Source of the DNA: Salinigranum salinum
Lineage (GTDB): Archaea; Halobacteriota; Halobacteria; Halobacteriales; Haloferacaceae
Length of the DNA stretch: 64,000 nucleotides
Direction: 5' to 3'
Assembly (NCBI RefSeq): GCF_009176545.1
Contig: NZ_VTOJ01000001.1
Span: forward strand, 992,001 to 1,056,000
Of this stretch, positions 43,720 through 52,458 are shown in pieces. Under the pieces are notes generated by a model, which made no database searches, had not been told where the DNA came from, and saw only the letters and a list, made by a program, of their open reading frames with translations. The position numbers and the translations under genes are program-made. Each line of letters opens with the position of its first letter. The stretch's first letter is position 1.

Positions 43720-44685
43720 TCAGCCTTTGATGGCGCCGCCGGTCAGCCCCTGGACGAAGTACCGCTGGATGTAGGCCAGCCCGACCAACACCGGGAGCGA
43801 CACCAGGATGGACGCGGCCGCGACGACGTTCCACTGCGTGTTGAACCCCTGGACGAAGGTGAGAAGTCCCGGTGGGACAGTGAACTTCTCCTGGTTGAGG
43901 AGCGTCAGCGCGAACACCAGCTCGTTCCAGGCCAGGAGGAACGCGAAGATGAACGACGCGATGAGCGAGTTCCGCGCCATCGGGACGAGCACGTGCCAGA
44001 ACGTCTCGAAGGGCGTACACTGATCCATCCGCGCGGCATCGAGGATGGAGTCCGGGAAGTCGTCGAAGAAGCCTTTCATCAGCCAGACGACGAACGGTGC
44101 GGTCATCGCCCCGTAGATGAGCACCAGTGCGAGGTGGCTGTTGAACAGGTTGAGCGTCGAGATGAGTTCCCACTCGGGGACCATGATTGCCGTCCCCGGG
44201 AACATCAGCGATGCCAAGAGGAGGCTCATGATGGCGTTCTTTCCGAAGAACTCCTGCCGAGAGAGCACGTAGGACGCCACGGTCCCGAAGACGACGGCGA
44301 TGAGACCAGCGCCGATGGAGACCTTCAGGCTGTTGGCAATGAGCAACAGGACGTCGATATCGATAGCGGAGGAGATCTCCCATCCGAACGTGTTCCGGAG
44401 GAACGCTGTGTGGCCGCCCGCCTGCAACGACGACTCGACGACGAGGCGGAACCCCTCGAGCGACGGCGTGGCGGGGAACACGGTCGGCGGGATCTGCTGG
44501 ATTTCGGCAGTCGTCTTGAACGCCGTCACCACCATCCAGTACAACGGGAAGAGGACGAAGAGTGCGAGCAGTGCCGTCGTGAGGCCGATCACCACCTTCC
44601 GGAGATACGTGCCCGCGGTCGAGTCGTACAGCCACGACTGGTTGGTACGGAACTCTTCGACCGTCTCGGGGCGCTTGATCGCCAT
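43720..44685 (-). CDS. Carbohydrate ABC transporter permease (MalG-type, second importer)
   Basis: A CUT1 permease of 321 residues. The first helix is VVIGLTTALLALFVLFPLYWMVV, about six helices in all, with the EAA-type loop DAARMDQCTPFETFWHVLVP. It forms the channel with the product of 44687-45613, whose stop lies 1 bp before this start (44685). Translational coupling is likely. Confidence 0.92.
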   Translation of the reverse strand: MAIKRPETVEEFRTNQSWLYDSTAGTYLRKVVIGLTTALLALFVLFPLYWMVVTAFKTTAEIQQIPPTVFPATPSLEGFRLVVESSLQAGGHTAFLRNTFGWEISSAIDIDVLLLIANSLKVSIGAGLIAVVFGTVASYVLSRQEFFGKNAIMSLLLASLMFPGTAIMVPEWELISTLNLFNSHLALVLIYGAMTAPFVVWLMKGFFDDFPDSILDAARMDQCTPFETFWHVLVPMARNSLIASFIFAFLLAWNELVFALTLLNQEKFTVPPGLLTFVQGFNTQWNVVAAASILVSLPVLVGLAYIQRYFVQGLTGGAIKG

Positions 44686-44686
44686 C

Positions 44687-45613
44687 TCAGAACCCTCCCT
44701 GGACCTTGTCGTAGGCCTTGATGTAGTAGTACGAGAACACCAACAGGATGCCGAACAACAGCATCGAGAGCGCCGATGCGAAGCCCACCTGGAAGTCGAC
44801 GAACGCGGCCCGGTAGATCATCACCGGGAGCGTGCTGCTGGAGACACCGGGACCGCCTTTCGTCATCACCCACACCATCGAGAAGTTCCTGATATTGTAT
44901 ATGAGCATCAGGAGGAAGCCGATGGCGAGGTTGTACCGCATCATGGGAAGCGTGATGTGCCTGAACTGTTCCCACGGCGTCGCACCGTCCATCCGTGCGG
45001 CCTCGTAGAGGTGCTCGTCGATCCCCTGCAATGAGGTAAGCGTCAGCAGCGCGAACAGCGGTGCGAGCCGCCAGACCATCCCGACGATGGGTGGCCACAG
45101 TGCCAGGTCGGTCGACCCGAGCATGACGATGTACTCGTCGATGAGGCCAATCTGGACGAGGAGTTCGTTGATGATGCCCTGCGAACCGCCGAACATGAAC
45201 TGCCAGATCGACGCCCCGACTACGCGCGGGAGTACCCACGGGATGAGGACGATCGCGCTCGCGACACTCGTGTACGGCAGCTTCTCTTGCAGGAGCCACC
45301 CCAGCACGAATCCGATGACGATCGCCGCGAGCGTTCCGACCGTGACCCAGACGAACGTGTTCCAGAGGACCTGGTGTATCTCCGAATTCGTCCAGATCTC
45401 CGCGTAGTTCTCGAGGCCGACGAACTCCGCCTCCTCCGGGTTGAGGAGGCGCTTGTCGGTGAAGCTACTCCTGATAGCCTGTGCGATGGGGTAGAGGATG
45501 AACACCCCCACCAGCACCATGACCGGGAGGATGGGAAGATACACCCTGAATCCCTCCGGCACCCGACCGAGTGCCCTCTCGTACGACGCCTGCGCTTGGT
45601 CTCCGTAACTCAT
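44687..45613 (-). CDS. Carbohydrate ABC transporter permease (MalF-type, second importer)
   Basis: The protein has 308 residues with six predicted helices. The first is LPILPVMVLVGVFILYPIA, and the EAA loop is EAARMDGATPWEQFRHITLP. The start is ATG 45613, with a TATA-like GATAAAT at 45634-45640; the frame stays open upstream but the extension lacks coding character. A 231-bp gap separates it from the binding-protein gene, so it may be transcribed independently. Confidence 0.92.
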   Translation of the reverse strand: MSYGDQAQASYERALGRVPEGFRVYLPILPVMVLVGVFILYPIAQAIRSSFTDKRLLNPEEAEFVGLENYAEIWTNSEIHQVLWNTFVWVTVGTLAAIVIGFVLGWLLQEKLPYTSVASAIVLIPWVLPRVVGASIWQFMFGGSQGIINELLVQIGLIDEYIVMLGSTDLALWPPIVGMVWRLAPLFALLTLTSLQGIDEHLYEAARMDGATPWEQFRHITLPMMRYNLAIGFLLMLIYNIRNFSMVWVMTKGGPGVSSSTLPVMIYRAAFVDFQVGFASALSMLLFGILLVFSYYYIKAYDKVQGGF

Positions 45614-45844
45614 GTTAAGTCGGTGTTCAACGGATTTATCCGACGACCGCAAAAGTATTTCCCCACCCGTGTGAGCCGCTGTGGCGGTGATGGGAGAGGG
45701 TGATCCCAGTGGTCGATGGAACCGGGGTCGTGGCCGTCGACGATGCGGGTGCAGCCGGAACCACCGAAGCAGGAGCAGCGACGGAGTCGGGCGTGGCGAT
45801 GGTGAGCGATACGACGGGCCGGCCAACGACTCGACGACAGCGCC

Positions 45845-47323
45845 TCAGAGGTTGTCGTCGAGGATCTCCTGGATGTCCGAGTTGACGTCGCTGCAGGCCT
45901 GTTCGGCGGTTTTCTCGCCCAACATGACTGGCTGGAGTACCTTGGTGTTGATCTCGCTTTGGACCGACGCGATGCCCGAGAACGAGGGGAAGCTGGAGGT
46001 CTGGTTGAACAGGTTGCCGTCCTGATACAGCGTCACCAGATCGCCGAACTGGCTCATGAACAGGTCTGACGGGTCCTCGAACGCGCTCTTGAGGGTCGGA
46101 ACCCGTCCCCTGATCCCGACGTCGGCCTCCTCCGTGTAGGTCCAAGGGGCGAGCTGCTCGGGCTGGCTCCACCACTCGATGAAGTCGAACGCGGCCTGCC
46201 GCTCGGCATCGTTGGCGCTACCGGACGCAAGCATATGTCCCTGGGCGTTCTGCAGGAGCAGGTTCTTCGGCTCGAACTGACCCGTGACGCTATCGGGCAG
46301 TGGTGCGCGGGTGACCACGTGGCCCTCGCCGTCGAGGAACGGCTGGGGGGCACCGAGCGTCTGGTACACTGCGTTCGCGTGTGAGTATGTGATGAAGATG
46401 CCCGACTCACCCTCGCGGAGGAGTCGTCCGGCATCGATGTGGTTGTTCTCGACGACCGAGTCGGGGAACAGCCCTGCCTCGGCGATGTCCTGGTACAGTT
46501 TGACGCCATCGACGAAGCCAGGCTGGTCGACCGTCGCTGTCCCCGTCTCGGGGTCGAAGTACCGGCCGCCGTTCGCGTAAACGAAGCCGATGAAGTAGCC
46601 GGTCGTTAGCCCGAAGTCGGTCCCAGAAGCGGTGATGGCCGCCGACACCTCGTCGAGTTCCTGCATCTCCTGACCGACCTGGATGAGTTCTTCCCAGGTC
46701 CGGGGCGGCGCGTCGAAGCTCGTCTGCTCGAGGTAGTCGGTCCGGATGTCGATGAACGGTCCGAGGTCGGCGTAGCCGCCGGGAAGCCCCCAGAGGTGTT
46801 CACCCTCCGTGTCACCGAGGTCCGCGTAGGTGTTGACCTGGTGGTTGGCGTCGACGAACGGTTCCATAATATCCTCGAGCCGGTCTTGGAATGGTTCCTG
46901 GTCGAGTGGCTCGAGCGCTCCTGCCGCCACGTAGTCGGGGACTTGCTGGAGCTGGCCCGCCATCACATGTGGGAGGTTATTATTGGCCGCCGCGGAGGCG
47001 ATAATCTGGTACTTCTGTCCCCACTCCTGGTGCTGGTAGTTGACGTTGTGTGTCTGGAAGTTCTCGTAGTGGGTGCTGACATACTCCCGTTCCGCGGGGA
47101 TCCCACCGAACACCCAGAAGTCAAGGTTCTGTGCGCTGCTTCCGCCGCCACCACCACCGTCGCCGCCACCGCCGTCACCACTCCCGCCGCTTCCACCATT
47201 GCCGTTACCGCCGTTGCCACCGTTACCGCCACCGCCACTGCAACCCGCGAGTGCTGCGGCCATGCCGGTTCCGACTCCTGCCATGTACCTGCGCCTGCTG
47301 AGACGGGTCTTTTGCTTACCCAT
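45845..47323 (-). CDS. Extracellular sugar-binding lipoprotein of second ABC importer
   Basis: The protein has 492 residues. The twin-arginine signal is LSRRRYMAGVGTGMAAALAGC with lipobox LAGC. A very Gly-rich linker of about 35 residues precedes the family-1 solute-binding domain. It is thus lipid-anchored outside the cell. Four in-frame Met codons lie close together (47353, 47350, 47338, 47323); 47323 is chosen because the TATA-like TTATTTAAT at about 47353-47361 would put the transcription start just upstream. It is divergent from the IclR gene at 47784. Confidence 0.9.
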   Translation of the reverse strand: MGKQKTRLSRRRYMAGVGTGMAAALAGCSGGGGNGGNGGNGNGGSGGSGDGGGGDGGGGGGSSAQNLDFWVFGGIPAEREYVSTHYENFQTHNVNYQHQEWGQKYQIIASAAANNNLPHVMAGQLQQVPDYVAAGALEPLDQEPFQDRLEDIMEPFVDANHQVNTYADLGDTEGEHLWGLPGGYADLGPFIDIRTDYLEQTSFDAPPRTWEELIQVGQEMQELDEVSAAITASGTDFGLTTGYFIGFVYANGGRYFDPETGTATVDQPGFVDGVKLYQDIAEAGLFPDSVVENNHIDAGRLLREGESGIFITYSHANAVYQTLGAPQPFLDGEGHVVTRAPLPDSVTGQFEPKNLLLQNAQGHMLASGSANDAERQAAFDFIEWWSQPEQLAPWTYTEEADVGIRGRVPTLKSAFEDPSDLFMSQFGDLVTLYQDGNLFNQTSSFPSFSGIASVQSEINTKVLQPVMLGEKTAEQACSDVNSDIQEILDDNL

Positions 47324-47783
47324 GTGTACGTTTATCATATCTGTCGTCATCATTAAATAAGTGTGTCGGTGAGTGCTAGAGTGGGTGTCACCGCCGGCGC
47401 ACCCACGCCTGGCGGGTTTCACCTTCACCCTGTCTCAACGCTCGTCACGCCGGACGTCCGGTGATGGCGAACGACCTGACTCACGTATCATGTCATTCGA
47501 CGGATTGATCCTGTGAGTGATACCATGTCACAATCTCTCACGATCTGGAGCCGTCGGCCGTTTTGCACCGGTCAGGCGGGCGAAAGTGAGAGGCGTTCGA
47601 CGGGGTGGATCAGTAGCGATGTGCCGTTCGGCCATGCCGTCTGACCGTTTGGTTGTCAGCCATCGTTCGACCCGTGAATCTACCGGATAAAGTCCACAGA
47701 CAACGGTTCTAAGGGGACCAACGCGAATAGACGATTGTTTGGTATGACCAAACATTTATGCCTCTCGCTCTAAATGATCGATC
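47324..47783. other. Divergent intergenic region between binding protein and IclR gene
   Basis: This 460-bp region has no gene I can support. It contains the binding-protein TATA-like box (47353-47361), an isolated GTTTGGT half-site at 47647-47653, and the perfect palindrome plus TATA box of the IclR promoter (47736-47760). Both transcription units could be controlled from here. Confidence 0.5.
47736..47754. promoter_or_regulatory. IclR-promoter operator palindrome TGTTTGGTATGACCAAACA
   Basis: Perfect 8-bp arms TGTTTGGT/ACCAAACA around ATG overlap the upstream edge of the TATA-like ACATTTATG (47752-47760) of the IclR gene (start 47784). The position fits a repressor site blocking TBP/TFB, so autoregulation by the IclR protein is inferred. 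A near-identical copy is at 48743-48759. Confidence 0.6.
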
Positions 47784-48557
47784 ATGAACCATCTGGAACA
47801 GACGGACGGCATCCGGGTCGGGGCGACGAAGACGACGTTCGAGATCATACATGCACTCAAAAACCTCGATGGAGCCGGCGTCTCGGAGGTCGCACGGCAC
47901 CTCGACAAACCCAAGACGACGGTATTCGACCATCTTAAAACGCTCGAGGAGCTCAACTACGTCACCGCCGACGAGGACGAGTACCGCATCGGTGCCCGGT
48001 TCCTTGATCTCGGGGGATACGCCCGCGACCGCATGAAGATCTTCCAGGTCGCTCAGCCACAGGTGGACGAACTCGCCGCGAAAACCGACGAACACGCCAA
48101 CCTGATGATCGAAGAACACGGACTCGGTATCTTCCTCTACACCGCTGAAGGTGAGAACACGGTCAAACTCGACACCTACTCCGGCCGTCACGTCCACCTC
48201 CAGACGACAGCGCTCGGAAAGGCTATCCTCGCACACACTCCGCGCGAACGCGTTGAGGAAATCCTCGACAAACACGGGATGCCGCAGATCACCGAGTGGA
48301 CCATCACCGATCGAGATTCGCTGTTCCAGGAACTCGCCGAGATCCGTGAGCAGGGCTACGCGACCGACACGGAAGAGCGCGTCAAAGGGATGTGGTGCGT
48401 CGCCGCACCGATCACGGATTCGGAAGGCGCGCCGGTCGGCGCCGTGAGTGTCTCGGCGCCGAAGAACCAGGTCCAGGGCGAGCGCTTCCGGGACGAACTC
48501 CCGAGTGTCGTTCAGGGAACGGCCAACATCATCGAAGTCAACTTCACCTACATCTAG
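47784..48557 (+). CDS. IclR family transcriptional regulator (copy 2)
   Basis: The protein has 257 residues. A winged HTH (about 12-70: ATKTTFEIIHAL, VARHLDKPKTTVFDHLKTLEEL) and an IclR effector domain (about 80-255, TTALGKAILAHTPRE, TEERVKGMWCVAAPI) are present. It is divergent from the second ABC importer, which it probably regulates. The palindrome on its own promoter and the TATA box at 47752-47760 support the start. The ligand is unknown; a sugar-acid intermediate is likely by analogy with other catabolic IclR proteins. Confidence 0.93.
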   Translation: MNHLEQTDGIRVGATKTTFEIIHALKNLDGAGVSEVARHLDKPKTTVFDHLKTLEELNYVTADEDEYRIGARFLDLGGYARDRMKIFQVAQPQVDELAAKTDEHANLMIEEHGLGIFLYTAEGENTVKLDTYSGRHVHLQTTALGKAILAHTPRERVEEILDKHGMPQITEWTITDRDSLFQELAEIREQGYATDTEERVKGMWCVAAPITDSEGAPVGAVSVSAPKNQVQGERFRDELPSVVQGTANIIEVNFTYI

Positions 48558-48965
48558 GCCTGATCCGATGGGCCGGATTCACGTTCGGCAGATCTCTTCT
48601 CTCGACCATATCTTACATCTATAGTACTGTAATTGAGTGTCTCCTTAGTTGATCGGTCCTCCGCTCTGTGTGGACGATCCGTTGAACTGCCGGGACGGTT
48701 CTGGAACCCGCTTCCATCTCCACTCGGGCGGAGCCCATCGGTGTTTGGTCATACCAAACGACCGTTTCCGGTGGCTACGTTTCTCGTGTGCCGTGTAAAT
48801 TCCGGTCAGGGTCCATCGAACGACATCGTGGTCCCGAAGTGATCTCGGTAACGGCCGTTCACGATTTGGCGACCGGTCTCGGCACCGACTACTCTCGGTA
48901 CCGACTGCACAGCCACATCGAGGGGACGCAACAAGATTCATACCCCTTCCACAAGGTCGTCCCCC
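48558..48965. other. Intergenic region with second operator copy
   Basis: This region of 408 bp holds the palindrome at 48743-48759 and, near 48934-48939, a weak TATA-like TTCATA before the gene at 48966. No gene-like frame is seen. The palindrome is about 200 bp from the next start, so its target promoter is unclear. Confidence 0.45.
48743..48759. promoter_or_regulatory. Second copy of operator palindrome GTTTGGTCATACCAAAC
   Basis: Perfect 7-bp arms GTTTGGT/ACCAAAC with a CAT centre. It is the reverse-complement form of the site at 47736-47754. Two copies about 1 kb apart flank the IclR gene, suggesting DNA looping or a lost target gene downstream. Confidence 0.5.
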
Positions 48966-49628
48966 ATGGAGCAGCCCACGGAGACGAACTCGCTTGAGGT
49001 GCGCTGGTTCGACTCGGGGTCACCACCGCAGGAGCTGGTCGAGTGGATCACCGACCTGGGACCAGTCGACACCACGACGCGGATGGACCTGTACTGTGCG
49101 CCGGTCGATCCCGCCTCGAACCTCAAACTGCGGGGCGGGGACGGCGAGTACGTCGAGTTGAAGCGCCGCCTGGGCGGCCCCGACCGATACGAGTTCGGCC
49201 CCGATGTCACAGGCAGCGTCGAGCAGTGGTACAAGTGGAGTTTCCCCCTCGATCACACGCCGAGCCTCTGGACGGACGATCCGACCGGGCTGTGGCTCCC
49301 CGTGGAGAAGACGCGCACGCTCGCCGTCCTCGACAGCACCGACCACCCGTCGGTCGACGACGGCGTCTCGGACCTTTCGGTGACGACCCACGTCGAGGTG
49401 ACAGAAGTGAGGGCGCTGTCGGAGACGGCCTGGACCTGCGGTCTCGAGGCAGCCGGACCCCCCGAACACCTCGAAGACGCGCTCAGTGCTGTCGGGTCGG
49501 CAGTGTTCGGTGATGCGTTCCCGATCGGACTCTCGGCGAAGCAGTCGGTCGGATACGCCGGGTGGATCCAGGGACTCACGGCGGACAGCGGTCCGTCCGA
49601 GGCGGTCCTCGTGCCATCGAACCGGTGA
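48966..49628 (+). CDS. Conserved-looking protein of unknown function (220 aa)
   Basis: An acidic soluble protein with no signal or membrane segment. Alternating beta-type segments include LEVRWFDSG, MDLYCAPVDPASNLKLR, EYVELKRRLGG and THVEVTEVRAL with AWTCGLEAAG. The order of charged beta strands (xLKLR...VELKRR) is loosely like a CYTH/triphosphate-tunnel fold, but I cannot support that. Codon and amino-acid usage are typical of the window. The ATG at 48966 has TTCATA about 27-32 nt upstream. Confidence 0.65.
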   Translation: MEQPTETNSLEVRWFDSGSPPQELVEWITDLGPVDTTTRMDLYCAPVDPASNLKLRGGDGEYVELKRRLGGPDRYEFGPDVTGSVEQWYKWSFPLDHTPSLWTDDPTGLWLPVEKTRTLAVLDSTDHPSVDDGVSDLSVTTHVEVTEVRALSETAWTCGLEAAGPPEHLEDALSAVGSAVFGDAFPIGLSAKQSVGYAGWIQGLTADSGPSEAVLVPSNR

Positions 49629-50211
49629 GTGCTGGCGCTCCGGGAACGTGGCTCGTATATCAAATTCGAATATATCCGAGAAATATGTCACTTGTGGCGT
49701 CGATCGTCACTCGAGTGTCGAGAGACGACGTCCCCACGGCTCTGCGCGCCGTGGCTTCTCCCTGCCGCGCTCGCTTCGGCGAGATCGTCGGTCGACTCCA
49801 GCGACAACGGCCGAGACAGCACGACGGACCAGAGTCGCCCCGGTCGCGCATCCACGACGTCTTTCAGAGCGGTCCTGATACGGTTCACGCGGTCGACCGG
49901 GCCGAAAGAGAGCTCACGAATTGCGGTTCACCAGGGTCGTCCGAGGGAGATTCACTTCCCATCGACGTCGAGAGTTCGTCGGCAGGGATATGTCGCTCTC
50001 CCGGCCGATTCGCGATCGAAGATCGGTCATGTCTATAGCCGGACTTAAACGAACAAATATCAAGTATCAGTAAAGAAAAATGATAGAGTACACTACTACT
50101 CCGGGCTCGCCGAGTGGCTCGACACTCCCGGTGGCCTGTGTCTTTTATACTGGTGGGAGTCGTACGCTCCTTCCACTGGTCCGGTCGCGCCAGCGAGAGG
50201 TGCCATCCACC
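49629..50211. other. Intergenic region, no gene seen
   Basis: This region of 583 bp is AT-rich at 49655-49690 and 50045-50095. Several overlapping short frames exist on both strands, none gene-like. A TATA-like TCTTTTATAC near 50137-50146 precedes the relic at 50212. Confidence 0.45.
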
Positions 50212-50560
50212 GTGAAACTCTCAGTGAAAGCCAACGATCTGCTCGGATCGGACGTCGAAGACACCGACATGGTCCGTCGCGCCGCGGACGCGGGAGCCGA
50301 CGCGATCGGGTACTGGCCCTGGTCCGCCGAACGTCCGGGTGACGTGGTCGACACCGCCGCGAGCGAGGGGGGTCGACGTCGCGTCCCTCTCGGGCGGGAG
50401 TCCACGACTCACGGGGCCGGAGTTCCCCCTGACCGACCCCACGGCTCGTGACGACACGGTTACGGAACTCGCTCGTGCGATCGACGGATCGGCCGGCGGA
50501 CGGTCGGGCAACGCGGCTGGCGTGTCTCTCCGACACTCGACCGCTGGCTCGGGTTCGTGA
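50212..50560 (+). pseudogene. Frameshifted, truncated hydroxypyruvate-isomerase-like/TIM-barrel sugar isomerase relic
   Basis: From GTG 50212 the frame reads KLSVKANDLLGSD... ADAGADAIGYWPWS..., the N-terminus of a xylose-isomerase-like TIM barrel. It then loses frame at a run of six G (50367-50372). Dropping one G restores GVDVASLSGGSPRLTGPEFPL and TVTELARAIDGSA in the next frame. That frame ends at 50560 after about 110 residues in all, where a full protein would have about 250-290. It is therefore frameshifted and 3'-truncated. It lies beside aldolase and dehydrogenase genes of sugar-acid metabolism, so it was probably once functional there. Confidence 0.65.
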
Positions 50561-50576
50561 ATCCCTCTGCTCTCGT

Positions 50577-51371
50577 TCAGCCCAGGTCCCTGTCCACCCC
50601 GGCCAGCCTGTCTCCGAGGACCGCACGGACCGACGAGACGTCCCCGCCGATTCGGACGATCTGATAGCCTGCGTCGACGGCCGCGCGTGCCTCCTCGACG
50701 CTGTTCCGGATGCGTCCGATGGGAACCCCCGCGTCGAGACAGGCCTCGAGCGTGCGGTCGACCGCGGTTTGGACGCGTTCGGGATGTTTCGCGAGCGGGT
50801 CGCCTCCCGACATCGACATCGCCAGATCTGCGGGGCCGACGAAGGCGAAGCCCAGCTGTGGGACGGCGAGGATCTCCTCGATGTTCTCCACGGCGCGTTC
50901 GTTCTCGATCATCGTCCCGACGAGGATCTCCTCGTCCTCGCCGCCGATGAAGCTGTCCACGTAGCCGGCCCACCGCCCCGACCGGCCGACGCCGACTCCT
51001 CGATCCCCGACGTCGTCGTCGTAGGCGAAGTACGCGGCCTCGACCGCCGGACGCAGTTCGTCGGCGGTCTCGATTCGCGGCAGGAGGATCGTCCGGACGC
51101 CGGCGTCGAGCACCTTTCGGATCAGCGGCGGATCGGGCGCAGGAAGTCGAATCAGCAGGTCGATGTCGGCCGCCTCGGCGGCCCGGGTCAGCTCTTCGAG
51201 GGCGGTGCTGTCGTACGGGCTCGGTCCCCCGTGTTCGAGGTCCAGCCAGACGTAGTCCAGTCCGAGCTCTCCCATGACCTCAATCACGGTCGGCGAGAAC
51301 GTCGCACAGCTGGCACCGAACACCGTCTCACCGCGCTCGAGCGCCCGACGGAGGCCGTTCTCGGTCCTCAT
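50577..51371 (-). CDS. HpcH/HpaI-type class II aldolase (2-keto-3-deoxy acid aldolase)
   Basis: A TIM-barrel protein of 264 residues. The His region is LDLEHGGPSPYD, the Arg LIRLPAPD, and the metal ligands fall in GTMIENERAVEN (Glu) and FVGPADLAMSMSG (Asp). Relatives are 2-dehydro-3-deoxyglucarate aldolase (GarL) and 2-keto-3-deoxy-L-rhamnonate aldolase (RhmA), which make pyruvate plus an aldehyde. With RhmD-like enzymes elsewhere in the window, RhmA-type activity is attractive but not provable here. The ATG at 51371 overlaps the stop of the dehydrogenase gene (ATGA). Confidence 0.9.
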   Translation of the reverse strand: MRTENGLRRALERGETVFGASCATFSPTVIEVMGELGLDYVWLDLEHGGPSPYDSTALEELTRAAEAADIDLLIRLPAPDPPLIRKVLDAGVRTILLPRIETADELRPAVEAAYFAYDDDVGDRGVGVGRSGRWAGYVDSFIGGEDEEILVGTMIENERAVENIEEILAVPQLGFAFVGPADLAMSMSGGDPLAKHPERVQTAVDRTLEACLDAGVPIGRIRNSVEEARAAVDAGYQIVRIGGDVSSVRAVLGDRLAGVDRDLG

Positions 51372-52354
51372 TCCGCTCCCTCCTCGTCTTCGTTCTCGAG
51401 GGCGTCGCGGTTCACCGTCGACTTCGGAAGCCCTCCTTCGTAGACGGTTCGGACGTTCGCGGCCGCCCGCTGGCTCATCCGGGCGAGCGCCTCGCCGGTC
51501 ACGCCGGCGACGTGGGGCGTCAGGAGGACGTCGTCGCGGTCGTAGAGCGGATTGTCCACCCCCGGCGGCTCCGTCTCGAACGTGTCGAGACCGGCGCCAC
51601 CCAGCGCACCACGTTCGAGCGCCGCGAGGAGCGCCGCCTCGTCCACGACGGGTCCCCGCGAGGTGTTGACGAGGACGCCGTGTTCGCCGAGCGCCGCCAG
51701 TTCGTCGGTCGAGACCGCGTGTCGCGTCTCTGGCGTGAGCGGCGCGTGAACACTCACGGCGTCCGACCGTGCGAAGAGGGCCGGCAGCTCCCGCACCCGC
51801 TCGACACGCGCAGGAACGTCGTCGTCGGGGACGTACGGATCGTACGTGAGGACCGTCTGTCCCATGCCGTGTGCGAGGTCCGACACCTCGCGTGCGATGG
51901 CACCGAACCCGAACAGCCCGAGCGTATCCCCCGTGAGTTCGCGGCCGACGAACGCCGACCGGTTCCACTCCCCCGCCCGCACGTGTCGGTCGGCCGTGCG
52001 GAGGTTCCGACGGACAGCGAACAGTAGCGCGATCGCGTGCTCCGCGACGGATCGTGCGTTGGCCCCGGGCGTGTTGCAGACGACGATTCCCCGGCGGGAC
52101 GCCGCGTCGACGTCGACGTTGTCGAGGCCGGCGCCGTGTTTGGCGATCACCTTCAGCTTCGACGCCCGCGCGATGACGTCCGCGTCGAGTTCGGCGACTC
52201 TGACGACGACGGCGTCGTAGCGGCCGACGTCTTCGAGTGCGTCCTCGACGCTGTCGTACTCGTCCATGCCGGTGCACCGGGCGATGTCCGCGAGCGACTC
52301 CGGGCCGGATGGGTCGATCTGCGGCGGGAGCAGCACGTTCCAACTGTCGGTCAT
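51368..52354 (-). CDS. D-isomer-specific 2-hydroxyacid dehydrogenase
   Basis: The protein has 328 residues. The NAD-binding GLFGFGAIA motif sits in the middle, the catalytic Arg in LVNTSRGPVVDE, the Glu in FETEPP, and the His in LLTPHVAGVTGE. The family includes glycerate, glyoxylate/hydroxypyruvate and phosphoglycerate dehydrogenases. Coupled by ATGA to an HpaI-type aldolase, it could reduce tartronate semialdehyde, hydroxypyruvate or glyoxylate produced by aldolase cleavage. It is divergent from the HAD-TreT pair 104 bp away. Confidence 0.92.
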   Translation of the reverse strand: MTDSWNVLLPPQIDPSGPESLADIARCTGMDEYDSVEDALEDVGRYDAVVVRVAELDADVIARASKLKVIAKHGAGLDNVDVDAASRRGIVVCNTPGANARSVAEHAIALLFAVRRNLRTADRHVRAGEWNRSAFVGRELTGDTLGLFGFGAIAREVSDLAHGMGQTVLTYDPYVPDDDVPARVERVRELPALFARSDAVSVHAPLTPETRHAVSTDELAALGEHGVLVNTSRGPVVDEAALLAALERGALGGAGLDTFETEPPGVDNPLYDRDDVLLTPHVAGVTGEALARMSQRAAANVRTVYEGGLPKSTVNRDALENEDEEGAE

Positions 52355-52458
52355 ACAGTGCCCCTTCAGTGGTGAGAGACAAAAGTGTGTAGCCCGGGGA
52401 CGGGACCGGACGGACCCAGGGTAACCACTTATGACGCTGCCAGTTCCATCACGCCTCT

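Noticed and set aside
49660-50040. Overlapping short frames on both strands
   Set aside because: Ser/Arg-rich composition, no start signals and no recognisable motif. Treated as non-coding.
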